The notes under the pieces are model-generated. The model saw nothing but the letters and a program-made list of their open reading frames with translations. It was not told where the DNA came from and searched no databases. Source: CAZAQK01 sp964535825 (lineage in GTDB: Bacteria; Pseudomonadota; Alphaproteobacteria; Rickettsiales; SXRF01). Taken from it: a DNA stretch of 64,000 bases. The position numbers were made by a program, and so were the translations under genes. This document shows, piece by piece, positions 51,622 through 60,071 of this stretch (within the stretch, counting starts at the first letter, position 1; each line of letters starts with the position of its first letter). The stretch lies in contig CAZHUC010000003.1 of NCBI GenBank assembly GCA_964535825.1, positions 1-64,000 on the forward strand, read 5' to 3'.

Positions 51622-51637
51622 TTGCACTTGAGTGCAA
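51622..51637. promoter_or_regulatory. Palindromic putative operator, copy 3, before int
   Basis: TTGCACTTGAGTGCAA has exact 7-bp arms TTGCACT/AGTGCAA and lies 15-30 nt before the integrase ATG, where it would cover the promoter or leader. Confidence 0.55.
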
Positions 51638-51798
51638 TTTGTATTGCACGTAGGCAGAAAGTAGGCATGACATGACCAATTTCTACAAACAAGATACTAC
51701 TCCCTAGCATATAAAGGTCAATAAAATTCTGTAAATTCAACACTTAATACAAGACAAAACAAAACGTGCAAACTATAGCCAAGATAGGGTTTTTGAGA

Positions 51799-51847
51799 CT
51801 CATAACCTAAAGGTCGTCAGTTCAAATCTGGCCCCCGCAACCAACCA
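51799..51847 (+). repeat. attR: second copy of the 49-bp repeat
   Basis: Identical to 37760-37808. It contains the 3' part of tRNA-fMet from the anticodon loop on, with no 5' half before it, so it is not a working tRNA. Confidence 0.93.
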
Positions 51848-51973
51848 CAGAGCCACTTTCCGAAGATTGCGTTTTTCACGAAAATAGCCGGTGCTACGCT
51901 GGTGCTACGGTTGCCCCCTATTTGAAGCAAGGCTTTTGATAGGCTATAATGATCCAATGATAAAATTACATTC

Positions 51974-52204
51974 GTGCGTGACACCTATACATTCAATTTC
52001 GACGGCACGCCTACAGAGTTCGTGGCAGCTTTCCGCGATTATTACGGACCGACCATGAACGCATTCGATGCGGCAAGGAAGAACGGCAAGGAGGCTGAGT
52101 TGAACAAGGAACTCGACGCACTGTTCATAGCACAGAACAAGAGCGCCGATAAAAACACCGCCGTTATCCCAGCCACTTATTTGCGAGTGACTGTTTCGCT
52201 GTAG
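51974..52204 (+). pseudogene. C-terminal remnant of a SAM-dependent methyltransferase
   Basis: The 76-residue stretch (DTYTFNFDGTPTEFVAAFRD, YYGPTMNAFDAARKNGKEAE, IPATYLRVTV) matches from memory the extreme C terminus of class I methyltransferases of about 270 residues found in alphaproteobacteria. The SAM-binding part is absent upstream. It lies 127 bp outside attR, suggesting an older deletion at this site. It could still be expressed as a small protein, but that seems unlikely. Confidence 0.6.
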
Positions 52205-52323
52205 GCAGTAGTACACGGTCTAGTAAGACAGACGCCGACGCGATCCTGCAAGTCTCGGTCGGCACGTCATAAAAACTATGGTTTGGTTTTTACAGGAATC
52301 TGGATAACCAGTGCGGACGCTTC

Positions 52324-52348
52324 AGTGTTAAAGTTTGAGCTAAATCGC
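52324..52348 (+). repeat. 25-bp direct repeat, copy 1
   Basis: AGTGTTAAAGTTTGAGCTAA plus ATCGC is identical to 59820-59844, same strand, and C-rich DNA follows both copies. Read on the minus strand it looks like the first 20 nt of a tRNA (GGGGCGATTTAGCTCA), but no full tRNA is present. It flanks the envelope/sigma locus. Confidence 0.7.
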
Positions 52349-52362
52349 GCCCCGCAAGCAAC

Positions 52363-53805
52363 TTACTCACATAAATTATTAGCACTGACCATCAGAATAC
52401 CATTTTCCAGGCGTGAGGCATTCTGCTTCAGCTGGCCGTACACGACATCGCGCGATTGTGCGGGGTTAGCCGCAAGTGTTACAGCCGCAGCGGCCAGTGC
52501 ATAAGGCACTGCAAGTGAAGTGCCGCTTTCATAATTGCCGGTGTCACCCGATGCCACCCAGACATCCACACCTGGTGCAGCAAAATCGATATGCTTTCCA
52601 CGGTTGGCTTTTGTGAAAAGTTTTTTGTTCGCATCCACTGCAGTAATCGCGATGGTTTTTGGAAGCGCGGCTGGCCATACGGGTGCAGCACTGGCATTGT
52701 TACCTGCGGCGGCGAAAATGATAGCGCCGCGCTGTGCAGCAGCGTTAAAAGCTCGGTTAAGCACCGCATTTTCTGTCTGAGTTGCCAATGATATACCTAT
52801 GAGCCGCAGTTTTTTATCCATCAGCCAGTCTAGTCCTTTAATTACCGAACCGATGCTGGCTAGTTGTTTCCCGCTTTCGCTACGAAGCACCGTGGCGGAA
52901 TAGAGCTCATTATCTGGCAGCAATCCGTTCAAACCTGCATCTGGTGCATTACCTACCAATATGGATGCGATGGCCGTGGCGTGCGCTGTGTCCGCTGCCA
53001 TGCCATCATTCAGGAAGTTTTTGCTGGTGATATCGCGGCCAGAAAATGCCGGATGGCTGGTATCTACGCGACCATCCAGCAAGCCGATCGGCAGTGACTT
53101 CGCTTTATCCGCACAGCTACCATTTTGCTGCCAGCCAATGGTCTTGGCTGCGTAGAGCCGCGGTGTGGAGGCTGCAGAAAGATCGTTGTTCCAATCAATA
53201 TCCGCATCAGGAAAATCCTTGCGCAGCGATTTAAGTATTTCCTTAGCATTCGCAGGTGCAGGCAATACGAACATGATATCGCCGAGCGCACGCAGCACAT
53301 GTTCTTCTGACCAGGCCATGCCACGGTCACGCAGCCAGCTTTCCAGCTTTGGTTTTTCTGGTGCGCGCATCAGGATAAGTATGTCTCGCTCCTTCGAGAG
53401 TGCCATCGCTTGCACCGGACACAGATGCAGCATCAGCGAAGTCTCTTCCAGCTGTTGCGGGCGACGAGGATCGATCATCGCCAGACGATATTTACGGCCT
53501 GACTTGATAATATCCGCAGCAGGAAGACGCATAGTGTAACGCGTATCATGGCGCTGCAATACATCAAGCTCAATGCGATTATTGCCTTCCACCAACACAG
53601 GAGTCTTTTCTTTCCACGCCAATAAATGTTGGCCTTCAGCAGTGAAGGGTACACCAGTCATTAGACAATTTGGTAATGTACGAGTGAAAACAGGTGTGGT
53701 TTCCATTGCTGCGGGAGCAGGGACGCCGGCGCGCAATGCTCCCACTTGAGCAAAAGCTTCAGAGGCGTTTGCCAGCAGGCAGAGTGTGAGGAGTATCCTG
53801 CGCAT
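52363..53805 (-). CDS. Exported subtilisin-like (S8) serine protease
   Basis: The 480-residue protein has a signal peptide (RILLTLCLLANASEAFA) and an N-terminal region of about 200 residues that includes a propeptide-like segment (WSEEHVLRALGDIMFVLPAP, KSLRKDFPDADIDWN). The S8 domain follows. The triad is Asp in IGLLDGRVDTSHPAF near 243, His in AHATAIASIL near 275 and Ser in ESGTSLAVPYALA near 429, so it should be active. It begins 1 nt from the end of the anti-sigma gene, tying it to the sigma/anti-sigma pair. Confidence 0.88.
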   Translation of the reverse strand: MRRILLTLCLLANASEAFAQVGALRAGVPAPAAMETTPVFTRTLPNCLMTGVPFTAEGQHLLAWKEKTPVLVEGNNRIELDVLQRHDTRYTMRLPAADIIKSGRKYRLAMIDPRRPQQLEETSLMLHLCPVQAMALSKERDILILMRAPEKPKLESWLRDRGMAWSEEHVLRALGDIMFVLPAPANAKEILKSLRKDFPDADIDWNNDLSAASTPRLYAAKTIGWQQNGSCADKAKSLPIGLLDGRVDTSHPAFSGRDITSKNFLNDGMAADTAHATAIASILVGNAPDAGLNGLLPDNELYSATVLRSESGKQLASIGSVIKGLDWLMDKKLRLIGISLATQTENAVLNRAFNAAAQRGAIIFAAAGNNASAAPVWPAALPKTIAITAVDANKKLFTKANRGKHIDFAAPGVDVWVASGDTGNYESGTSLAVPYALAAAAVTLAANPAQSRDVVYGQLKQNASRLENGILMVSANNLCE

Positions 53806-54401
53806 TATGGCCTCGCTTTCTGCGCGCTTTCCACAATGTCTTTACGGGCACGCAGTACTTCCAGTTTCTGCTCGATATCACCTTCAGCCGATAGCTGATA
53901 CACGCCCAGTGCCGATGGTCCTTCCACAATTTGCAGATCAAGCGTTACCAGCAACTCGCGAATATCTTTCTCACTGGCATTTGGTGCAAACATAATAGTG
54001 ATAGCCGCACCTTCAACGCTGCTGCTGGCTGCGGTGAGATCCTGCTGCGGTGACTGCCAGACATGCACGGTCTGCACCATCAGCAGTAAGCAGGCTGCAA
54101 GCGCCACAGCACGCCATGCTTTATTATCCTGATCACTGACGCGTGCTGCAAGCTGGCTGAACCAGTCACTTTTTTGTTTTTCTACACGGATCATTTTTTC
54201 CAGCCGCTTCCAGCCGAGTTCGCCGGGTGATTTCTCCTGCGGCGTTTCCTGCATCTGCGTACGCAGCCTGGTGAGGAACTCCAATTCTTCTGCCAATTCA
54301 GGATTGTGCTTAAGCCCGTGCTCTACACTTGTCTTTTCTTCGCTGGAAAGCGAGCCGTTGGCATAAAACGGTAGCAATTCTTCTACAGAACGTGTGTTCA
54401 T
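53805..54401 (-). CDS. Membrane anti-sigma factor with propeptide-like periplasmic domain
   Basis: The 198-residue protein has a cytosolic N-terminal part typical of anti-sigma factors (VEELLPFYANGSLSSEEKTSVEHGL) but without the zinc-finger Cys/His set, one span near residues 96-113 (WRAVALAACLLLMVQTVHVW), and a periplasmic end (AITIMFAPNASEKDIRELL, VYQLSAEGDIEQKLEVLRA). That end looks like the inhibitor/propeptide fold of subtilases and like the propeptide of the protease encoded next. It overlaps the sigma gene by 4 nt. Confidence 0.78.
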   Translation of the reverse strand: MNTRSVEELLPFYANGSLSSEEKTSVEHGLKHNPELAEELEFLTRLRTQMQETPQEKSPGELGWKRLEKMIRVEKQKSDWFSQLAARVSDQDNKAWRAVALAACLLLMVQTVHVWQSPQQDLTAASSSVEGAAITIMFAPNASEKDIRELLVTLDLQIVEGPSALGVYQLSAEGDIEQKLEVLRARKDIVESAQKARP

Positions 54402-54952
54402 GATGATACTCCCATGCGTTTAGACAGGCACTGCTTCATGGCCTGCTTGGCGTGGAACATGCGCGTTTTGACCGTGTTCTCCGGACAATCCACAATGGTA
54501 GCAATCTCCGCGTAGCCCATGTCTTCGAAGAACGCCAGTTCCATCACTGCACGGTGGAGAGTTTTAAGTTTCTCCAGGCAGTAATGCACATGCGCGTTCT
54601 CTTCGGCATGCAGCATGCAGGCTTCGATGTTGGGCGTTTCATCGGCAATTTCCGGGAAATGCTCTTCATCGATCAACTGTGGTTTTTTCTTACGTAATCT
54701 GTCCATTGTCTTGTAATACGCTATTCCAAAAAGCCAGGTTGATACTTTGGAGCGCCCCTCGAACGTACCGGCCTTTCGCCATACATCGAGGAACACTTCA
54801 TTAAGTATGTCGGATGCTTCGAACGAATCGTTCAATTTAGTTTTGATAAAACGGTACACACGCCCCTCATAGGCACGGTAAAAGGCCGCAAGCGCGGCCT
54901 CATCACCATTGGCGATCTTTTTCAGGCAGGAAGCAGCGTCGAACGCCGTCAT
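54398..54952 (-). CDS. ECF-family RNA polymerase sigma factor
   Basis: The 184-residue protein has sigma region 2 (LAAFYRAYEGRVYRFIKTKL, DILNEVFLDVWRKAGTFEGRSKVSTWLFGIAYYKTMDRLRK in parts) and region 4 (AVMELAFFEDMGYAEIATIVDCPENTVKTRMFHAKQAMKQCL in parts). ECF factors redirect transcription on envelope or stress signals and are held by the adjacent anti-sigma factor. It lies 4 nt from the end of the 54957-56114 gene. It may drive this locus; no autoregulated promoter was established. Confidence 0.93.
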   Translation of the reverse strand: MTAFDAASCLKKIANGDEAALAAFYRAYEGRVYRFIKTKLNDSFEASDILNEVFLDVWRKAGTFEGRSKVSTWLFGIAYYKTMDRLRKKKPQLIDEEHFPEIADETPNIEACMLHAEENAHVHYCLEKLKTLHRAVMELAFFEDMGYAEIATIVDCPENTVKTRMFHAKQAMKQCLSKRMGVSS

Positions 54953-54956
54953 AACA

Positions 54957-56114
54957 TTAAGGTGCGATCAGCTTGTGACGCTCGGAGCGCCCAATGGTCT
55001 TGCCCTGCTTATCAAAGGCAATCATACGCCAATCATAGGTGCGGCCAGATTCAAGCCCGGTGTAGGTGATCGCTGTAAGTGATAGCGACTGCTCATTGCC
55101 CGGAACTAACTTGCCAGCAACCAGCGTATCACCGTCGCTTTCCAGTATTTCCAGACGGTATGCACTCGCGCCGTTTACCGGCATCCATGCAAAGATGGTC
55201 TTGCTGGTGATCTGCTCATCATCCGATGGTTTGGTGACCTCTATCTTCGCAAGCGGAGCTGATACGTCGCTGGATTTTCCATCCATCACGAAATAGCGCA
55301 GTACAGGAATTTCTATACCACTGGTCGTGTCCTGCACAGAGAACGATACCAGATGCAGGCCGCTACTCCTGGTAGGAAGCGGCGGGCTTATGATACGCGT
55401 GCGACCTTCGCCGGAACTTACAAGACTCTGACGTACTTTCTGCAATACACGGCCTGTGCCAGTGCCAAGGCTTGCTGCGCCATCCACTACGCGCCATTCA
55501 CCCTGCAATGTACCGTTGCTCAGGTAGGAGAGGGTGGCGACAGCGCGAATGGTATCACCCTGATGTACCACATCGGTGCGGTTGTCTTTTTCAAAGGAAA
55601 GATCCACACGGCGTATCTCAAGTTCACCGGTATTGCCAAAGCCAGGTGCTACTTTTAACACACCAGTGGCTACGGTTTGCGTATCGGTGAACAGGCGTGT
55701 GATCACCACCGTGCCGGGACGAGCCGACGCGATAGCACGGGCCTGAGCCGCCGTAAGTGTGAGTGTTTCAGGGAAGGTGATCACACCGGTCTGGAACAAC
55801 GTGAGCGTGGAGCTTTTGCTGAGCGCTGAGCCGATATTGGTGAGTACGCCATCAACATTCAATACCGCATTGGCAGATGATACGGTGCGTGTTGCGGTGG
55901 TTACCGATTCAGTGCGGTTGACGGCCCATGTAACTGTGACCTTAGGCAGCCCTTTAGGTGATACGGCCACTTGCGCTGGAATAGGTGTGACGCTGTTCAC
56001 ATCCGCCAAAGCGGGAATAGGTAGTAGCGCCAGCAATAATGCAGCGAGGCTAGAAGCCGAAAAGCATCGGCGCGCGAACGCGCAATACGGTAAAGACTTG
56101 GTAAGCGGTTTCAT
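54957..56114 (-). CDS. Exported protein with fibronectin-like C-terminal domain, unknown
   Basis: The 385-residue protein has a signal peptide (SSLAALLLALLPIPALA, after a long basic start). Most is beta-rich, and residues about 290-385 look like a fibronectin-type fold (PVNGASAYRLEILESDGDTL, YTGLESGRTYDWRMIAFDKQG). I recognise no named family. Its start overlaps the preceding gene by 65 nt, with GGAGGGG upstream of the ATG, so it is translationally coupled. It probably works with the outer-membrane protein encoded before it. Confidence 0.72.
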   Translation of the reverse strand: MKPLTKSLPYCAFARRCFSASSLAALLLALLPIPALADVNSVTPIPAQVAVSPKGLPKVTVTWAVNRTESVTTATRTVSSANAVLNVDGVLTNIGSALSKSSTLTLFQTGVITFPETLTLTAAQARAIASARPGTVVITRLFTDTQTVATGVLKVAPGFGNTGELEIRRVDLSFEKDNRTDVVHQGDTIRAVATLSYLSNGTLQGEWRVVDGAASLGTGTGRVLQKVRQSLVSSGEGRTRIISPPLPTRSSGLHLVSFSVQDTTSGIEIPVLRYFVMDGKSSDVSAPLAKIEVTKPSDDEQITSKTIFAWMPVNGASAYRLEILESDGDTLVAGKLVPGNEQSLSLTAITYTGLESGRTYDWRMIAFDKQGKTIGRSERHKLIAP

Positions 56115-58119
56115 CTTGGGTTACCCCTCCGTGGTTATCTTCTATGGACCCGCGCAGCGCCAATGCTACGCCGGGCTTATTGGTTTCTGGCTTGATAAGC
56201 GTCCATTCCACTTCGCTGGTCGCCATCTGCCTATCAGGTGAGCCGGTGCTGCCGCTGGAAAGGTTCAAATTATAATCGGCGCTGGCACGCAATACGTTTG
56301 GAATAATATTCCCTGATGCGCCAAAATTCAGGGTGGTATCAAAGCTGGTATCAGGTGAATTGGCACGGTCATGGAAGCTGCCCCCTTGCACGCCACCATG
56401 CACTTCCAGATTCTCTGACACGGTATATCCACCGAAGAGGCCGGTGATATTACTCATTGTATCAGAAGCGACATTGGCCTTGTCTTCGAATTGCGCCAGC
56501 GTATGGGTGAGCGACCAATACCAGTCACTATAGCTTGAGCCACCACCCAGCATCAGTGAACGGGAAACGTTATCGGTATCCGGACCGGTGTAAGACAACG
56601 GTGTATGGATACGATTCATATCGGAAACGAAGCCCGACATCATAAGGTACGGAGTGCCGAGCCATGCCATGTCACCTTCTTGTGGATCGAAACTATAAGA
56701 AGCGTTCATCTGCAGTTGCTGCATGCGGTCACGCGGGGCAGTTGCCAGATCATCAACGTTATTGCTTTCACTCACCAGCTGCAACCCAGCCGAGAGTTTA
56801 TCCCAATACATATTACTGTAGGCAGTGATGGCATTGCGGTCAGCTGCCATACCGGGGTTTGCAAGACTGTTAAAGAACGTATCAAGGCGCTCATAGCGCA
56901 CGCCGGTTACCAGATCAGCAGGCTTATCATCAAAGCTTAAGTTGCTAAATGGCCGTGCTTCCATGGCAATAGAATATGCGCCGCTGGTATCTTCCGGTGC
57001 GCTAAGTGCACCACCATCGATATCGTAGTCGGACTGTGCATATTCACCGCGCAACGCTAGACGGCCATCCATCAGCCCCTGCGATACCACCATTCCCCAG
57101 CCAGAACCTTTTGCAACACCATTAGTTCCGGAAAGTCCTGTGCCAGCGTCGTTACCTTCCCCATCATAATATAATGTGGTGATCTCCATTGAGCCCGCGT
57201 CTGCGGAGAAAGGTTTTAACGATACAGTAGCACCTTCCAGGCGGTTATCAGATTCACCAAGGCCAGTGAAATCCTCAATGCCAGTGACAGATTCAGGTTT
57301 GAAAGCAAACACAGCTCCGCGTGCGCGGCCATCGGCTGCTCCAAGGCGTGCTGATGCCCCACGGCGATAGAAATTGGAAAGCAAATACGATTCTACGCCG
57401 ATATTATGGTGGCCGAGTGTAACACCACCCTGCACATCATTGTCTGCATAGTTCGCGGTCATTTCATATTCGCCGATATCCAGTGCATTATCGGTGAGTG
57501 CCAGATTGTTCTCGCTTTGCGCCAGATAATTGGTGCGGGTGCGTACTTCCCAATTGCCTTCATGCATGTCGGCGTGCAGATTGCCTGCGCCTGATACAAT
57601 GGCTCGCTCGTTGCCGCTCGATACGTTCTTGTCAAAGGATCGGTGGCTGAATTCAGTGAGTGTATCTGCCTGAAACGAACCGCCGCGCAACCATGATTCA
57701 GCCGCTGCGATCTGTTGTTGTTCTGTCATGGAAGCTGGTGTCGCGGGCGCTGTTCCGGTTTCGGATACCTGATTGCCACCGATCACGAAATCCCAGCTCT
57801 GCTTCGGTGTCATCGTGCCGTCAGGATTCATCGCTACCAGCCTTATTTGGTGACGGCCGGGAGCAAGTGGTTCTACCGGAGTATAGGTAAAATCATTACC
57901 ATCCAGCGAAAGCATAGAGGTGATATCTACGCCATCAAGTTCCACGCCCAGCATGGTAAGTTCAGCAAGATCAACATTCTTTGGCAGATCTATTCGTAGT
58001 GGCGCAGTGGGCAGGAACGCGCCACCAGGTGGTGTGGCCAGAGAGGCTTCCCACGCATATGCTGTCTGAGGAAGTCCTAGGCCCATCAGGGCCGCACAGG
58101 TATAAAGCCGTAAGCGCAT
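56050..58119 (-). CDS. Large outer-membrane beta-barrel protein, unknown
   Basis: The 689-residue protein has a signal peptide (LYTCAALMGLGLPQTAYA), an Ig-like N-terminal domain (about 20-115; PLAPGRHQIRLVAMNPDGT), a linker, and then many amphipathic strands to the end, finishing in Phe (VRAPMLFGF), the outer-membrane targeting signal. The family is not recognised. It may be a channel or anchor for the secreted proteins encoded on either side. Confidence 0.75.
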   Translation of the reverse strand: MRLRLYTCAALMGLGLPQTAYAWEASLATPPGGAFLPTAPLRIDLPKNVDLAELTMLGVELDGVDITSMLSLDGNDFTYTPVEPLAPGRHQIRLVAMNPDGTMTPKQSWDFVIGGNQVSETGTAPATPASMTEQQQIAAAESWLRGGSFQADTLTEFSHRSFDKNVSSGNERAIVSGAGNLHADMHEGNWEVRTRTNYLAQSENNLALTDNALDIGEYEMTANYADNDVQGGVTLGHHNIGVESYLLSNFYRRGASARLGAADGRARGAVFAFKPESVTGIEDFTGLGESDNRLEGATVSLKPFSADAGSMEITTLYYDGEGNDAGTGLSGTNGVAKGSGWGMVVSQGLMDGRLALRGEYAQSDYDIDGGALSAPEDTSGAYSIAMEARPFSNLSFDDKPADLVTGVRYERLDTFFNSLANPGMAADRNAITAYSNMYWDKLSAGLQLVSESNNVDDLATAPRDRMQQLQMNASYSFDPQEGDMAWLGTPYLMMSGFVSDMNRIHTPLSYTGPDTDNVSRSLMLGGGSSYSDWYWSLTHTLAQFEDKANVASDTMSNITGLFGGYTVSENLEVHGGVQGGSFHDRANSPDTSFDTTLNFGASGNIIPNVLRASADYNLNLSSGSTGSPDRQMATSEVEWTLIKPETNKPGVALALRGSIEDNHGGVTQDETAYQVFTVLRVRAPMLFGF

Positions 58120-58136
58120 CCTATTTTCCTTCTGTC

Positions 58137-58168
58137 AAAAACAGGGGTGAATATTCACCCCTGTTTTT
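58137..58168. terminator. Perfect 32-bp palindromic bidirectional terminator
   Basis: AAAAACAGGGGTGAAT is followed at once by its exact reverse complement, giving a 16-bp palindrome whose U tract serves either strand. It sits between the stop of the 58199-59602 gene and the start of the 56050-58119 gene and should end transcription of the first, so the two are separate or partly read through. Confidence 0.9.
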
Positions 58169-58198
58169 GTATTTCGTAACGTAACCAGACATTATTGT

Positions 58199-59602
58199 CT
58201 ATTCACGCACTTTTTGTACTGCTGGCAGCAGCAAACCTTTCTGCTGTTGCTCAGGGGCTTTCACATTACCTGGATTAGCAGGCTTTGGTTCTGGCGCTTT
58301 GATCTGCAGTGAAGGGCTTGGATCGCCACCCTGGTTCGGTGCAAGTTTCAGCTTTTTATCACCGCCTTTGTCGTCACCATTATCGAAGCCACCGATCTGG
58401 CCACCAGTGCTAACTGCCACGCTTGGTGTGCAGCGGTGCTTGAATACAGCGGTGTCATACTGCTTCCACTCACTCCATGTGCCGTCTTCATAATTCTTGT
58501 AACGAGCCTCGATGCGCATGTTGTGTGTGTAGGTCTTGCTATCAGCGATCGCCATGTAGGAATACTTATCCTGCGACAGTATTGCCTTGAGAGGGAAGCT
58601 GAAATCCAGATAACCACCACCGGTTTTAGGATTTTTTGCGATCTCTGACGTTTCGAAATAGTTGCCGTATGCGCCATAGGTGTTGCTTATCGCAGCGACA
58701 CGCAGATCAACAAGACCCTGTTTGCCACCACTGATCGTGAAGTTCATGCGGATAACAGGATCTTTATCCGGTATGCACTTACCTGTGTAGTTAGGCATGT
58801 TGGGCTGGAACTGCACATCATTCAGCATGAATGGCAGGTTCGGGTTCTGGCCGATCTGGTTCGGGTTGTTCTGCATTTGCGCATTCACCTGAACGTGATC
58901 ACCGGTGAGATTTTTGTCGCCCTTATACTTGAGCTTCAGGTTAACCTGTGCGGTAGCCACCTGTGCACGGGACGTACTATCTTTCTTACACCAGGCGCCC
59001 ATGGAAACCGTGCGTGACACGGTATATTCATGGTCATTGCGAAGGAATTCGAACTTTTTGCCACCACCCTGAATATGGGCCTGTAGCTTCTTGTTGAATT
59101 CTTCCATCGGGTCGAAACGCACGGCAGGATGCCCATTTTTTATGGATGCCAAGGGCACGTCATAGGTGTCATCATTGCCAGATTCGGTATTCCACTGGCC
59201 GTTGCCGATACCATCCCACACTGTCCATGAGGGTTCATAGTTGGCGTTATGCAGTGCCTGTGGCGCACTTACAGTATCACCACTTACAACGGCTGGCCCG
59301 AAATAGGCGCGGCCTTTATCGTAGTTTACTTTCTTGTCCTTTATGCATTTGACCGAGCCCGTCAGAGGGATCTGGAGTGTGGTCGTGGTAACTTTGATAT
59401 CCGCATCATCCGCGAATTTACTGGTTGCTGTATTTTTAAGTTCCACCGTGTTAGGTGCGCCAGCACTGAGAGAGATGCTATCAACATATGCATCGCCTCC
59501 AGTTGATGGAGGTATGGCGTAGGCCGGCATAGCGGCGCTGCCCAAAAGGGCAAAGGTGGTAACGAATGTGAAAGAATTGTTAGTGATTTGCGTGCCTTTC
59601 AT
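58199..59602 (-). CDS. Exported protein with Pro-rich tail, unknown
   Basis: The 467-residue protein has a signal peptide (FTFVTTFALLGSAAMPAYA). The mature part has five to six spaced Cys (SVKCIKDKK, GAWCKKDS, GKCIPDKDP, KHRCTPS) that may form disulphides, is beta-rich and Asn/Lys-rich, and ends in a Gly/Pro/Lys-rich disordered tail. I recognise no family. It is the first gene of the minus-strand envelope locus, cut off from the rest by a strong terminator, so it may be made in larger amounts. Confidence 0.72.
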   Translation of the reverse strand: MKGTQITNNSFTFVTTFALLGSAAMPAYAIPPSTGGDAYVDSISLSAGAPNTVELKNTATSKFADDADIKVTTTTLQIPLTGSVKCIKDKKVNYDKGRAYFGPAVVSGDTVSAPQALHNANYEPSWTVWDGIGNGQWNTESGNDDTYDVPLASIKNGHPAVRFDPMEEFNKKLQAHIQGGGKKFEFLRNDHEYTVSRTVSMGAWCKKDSTSRAQVATAQVNLKLKYKGDKNLTGDHVQVNAQMQNNPNQIGQNPNLPFMLNDVQFQPNMPNYTGKCIPDKDPVIRMNFTISGGKQGLVDLRVAAISNTYGAYGNYFETSEIAKNPKTGGGYLDFSFPLKAILSQDKYSYMAIADSKTYTHNMRIEARYKNYEDGTWSEWKQYDTAVFKHRCTPSVAVSTGGQIGGFDNGDDKGGDKKLKLAPNQGGDPSPSLQIKAPEPKPANPGNVKAPEQQQKGLLLPAVQKVRE

Positions 59603-60071
59603 GACTTTCTCCTATGTAAATGTTTGATGTTGGCTTGCAGTAGTTAGTCGGACGCCAAATCAGAAAGGTTCAAAAAAAATATCGCCAGAAGAACCTAAAT
59701 GGAAGATAGATAATAATCAATAGGTTATTATTTCTGACCAATCTCAAAATTAATGTTTACGATTTATATGATTAATTTCTGCACTTAAGCCGTACTACAG
59801 CAGCGGGATACTCTTCGGAAGTGTTAAAGTTTGAGCTAAATCGCCCCCCCGCACCAATCTGGTTTATCTTCGTGCACTTCTGCGAACACTCTATATTATA
59901 CCCTTTCTGGAAAAGAAAAACTTTGCTATGGCTTTCGGCGAGTCCTGCGAGCGCATGCAACTGATTATAAGATGGCCGCTAAAGGGTATATCTCTGACTA
60001 TAGAATCATTGTATTCACTGATTCAGCCGATAAATTAGCAACACATCTCTTAAACAAAATGAGGGACTGAA
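59603..60071. other. 469-bp intergenic region with repeat copy 2
   Basis: This divergent region should hold promoters for the exported protein gene (minus) and for the GNAT-nitrilase gene (plus). The 59640-59775 part is very AT-rich. The second 25-bp repeat copy is at 59820-59844. No gene is supported. Confidence 0.5.
59820..59844 (+). repeat. 25-bp direct repeat, copy 2
   Basis: Identical to 52324-52348 and in the same orientation; the following bases are C-rich in both copies (a G-C-C-C-C-G-C run at 52349 and seven C here). The two copies bracket about 7.5 kb containing the sigma/protease/envelope genes. Confidence 0.7.

Larger units (their letters stand above)
37760..51847. mobile_element. 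14-kb integrative element in the tRNA-fMet gene
   Basis: The element is bounded by exact 49-bp repeats, the left one completing a tRNA gene. Next to the right end is a tyrosine integrase gene, then an excisionase-like and a replication-initiator-like gene, the usual order for an integrative or satellite-type element. Cargo is a CzcCBA metal efflux system, a membrane/MBL/MBL cassette, an outer-membrane barrel and small unknown genes. No conjugation genes, relaxase, phage structural genes or transposase are seen, so it may be mobilised by a helper or by transduction. The unit length from core to core is 14,039 bp. Confidence 0.92.

Noticed and set aside
51799..51847. Second tRNA-Met gene
   Set aside because: Only the part from the anticodon loop to CCA is present; no acceptor 5' strand or D arm precedes it.
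37760..51847. Element as a prophage
   Set aside because: No capsid, portal, terminase, tail or lysis genes are recognisable; integrase and Rep-like genes fit a non-phage or satellite element.
51887..51910. Doubled GGTGCTACG next to attR as an integrase binding site or old integrase end
   Set aside because: Only two copies 11 bp apart, and no matching copy near attL; too little to support a call.
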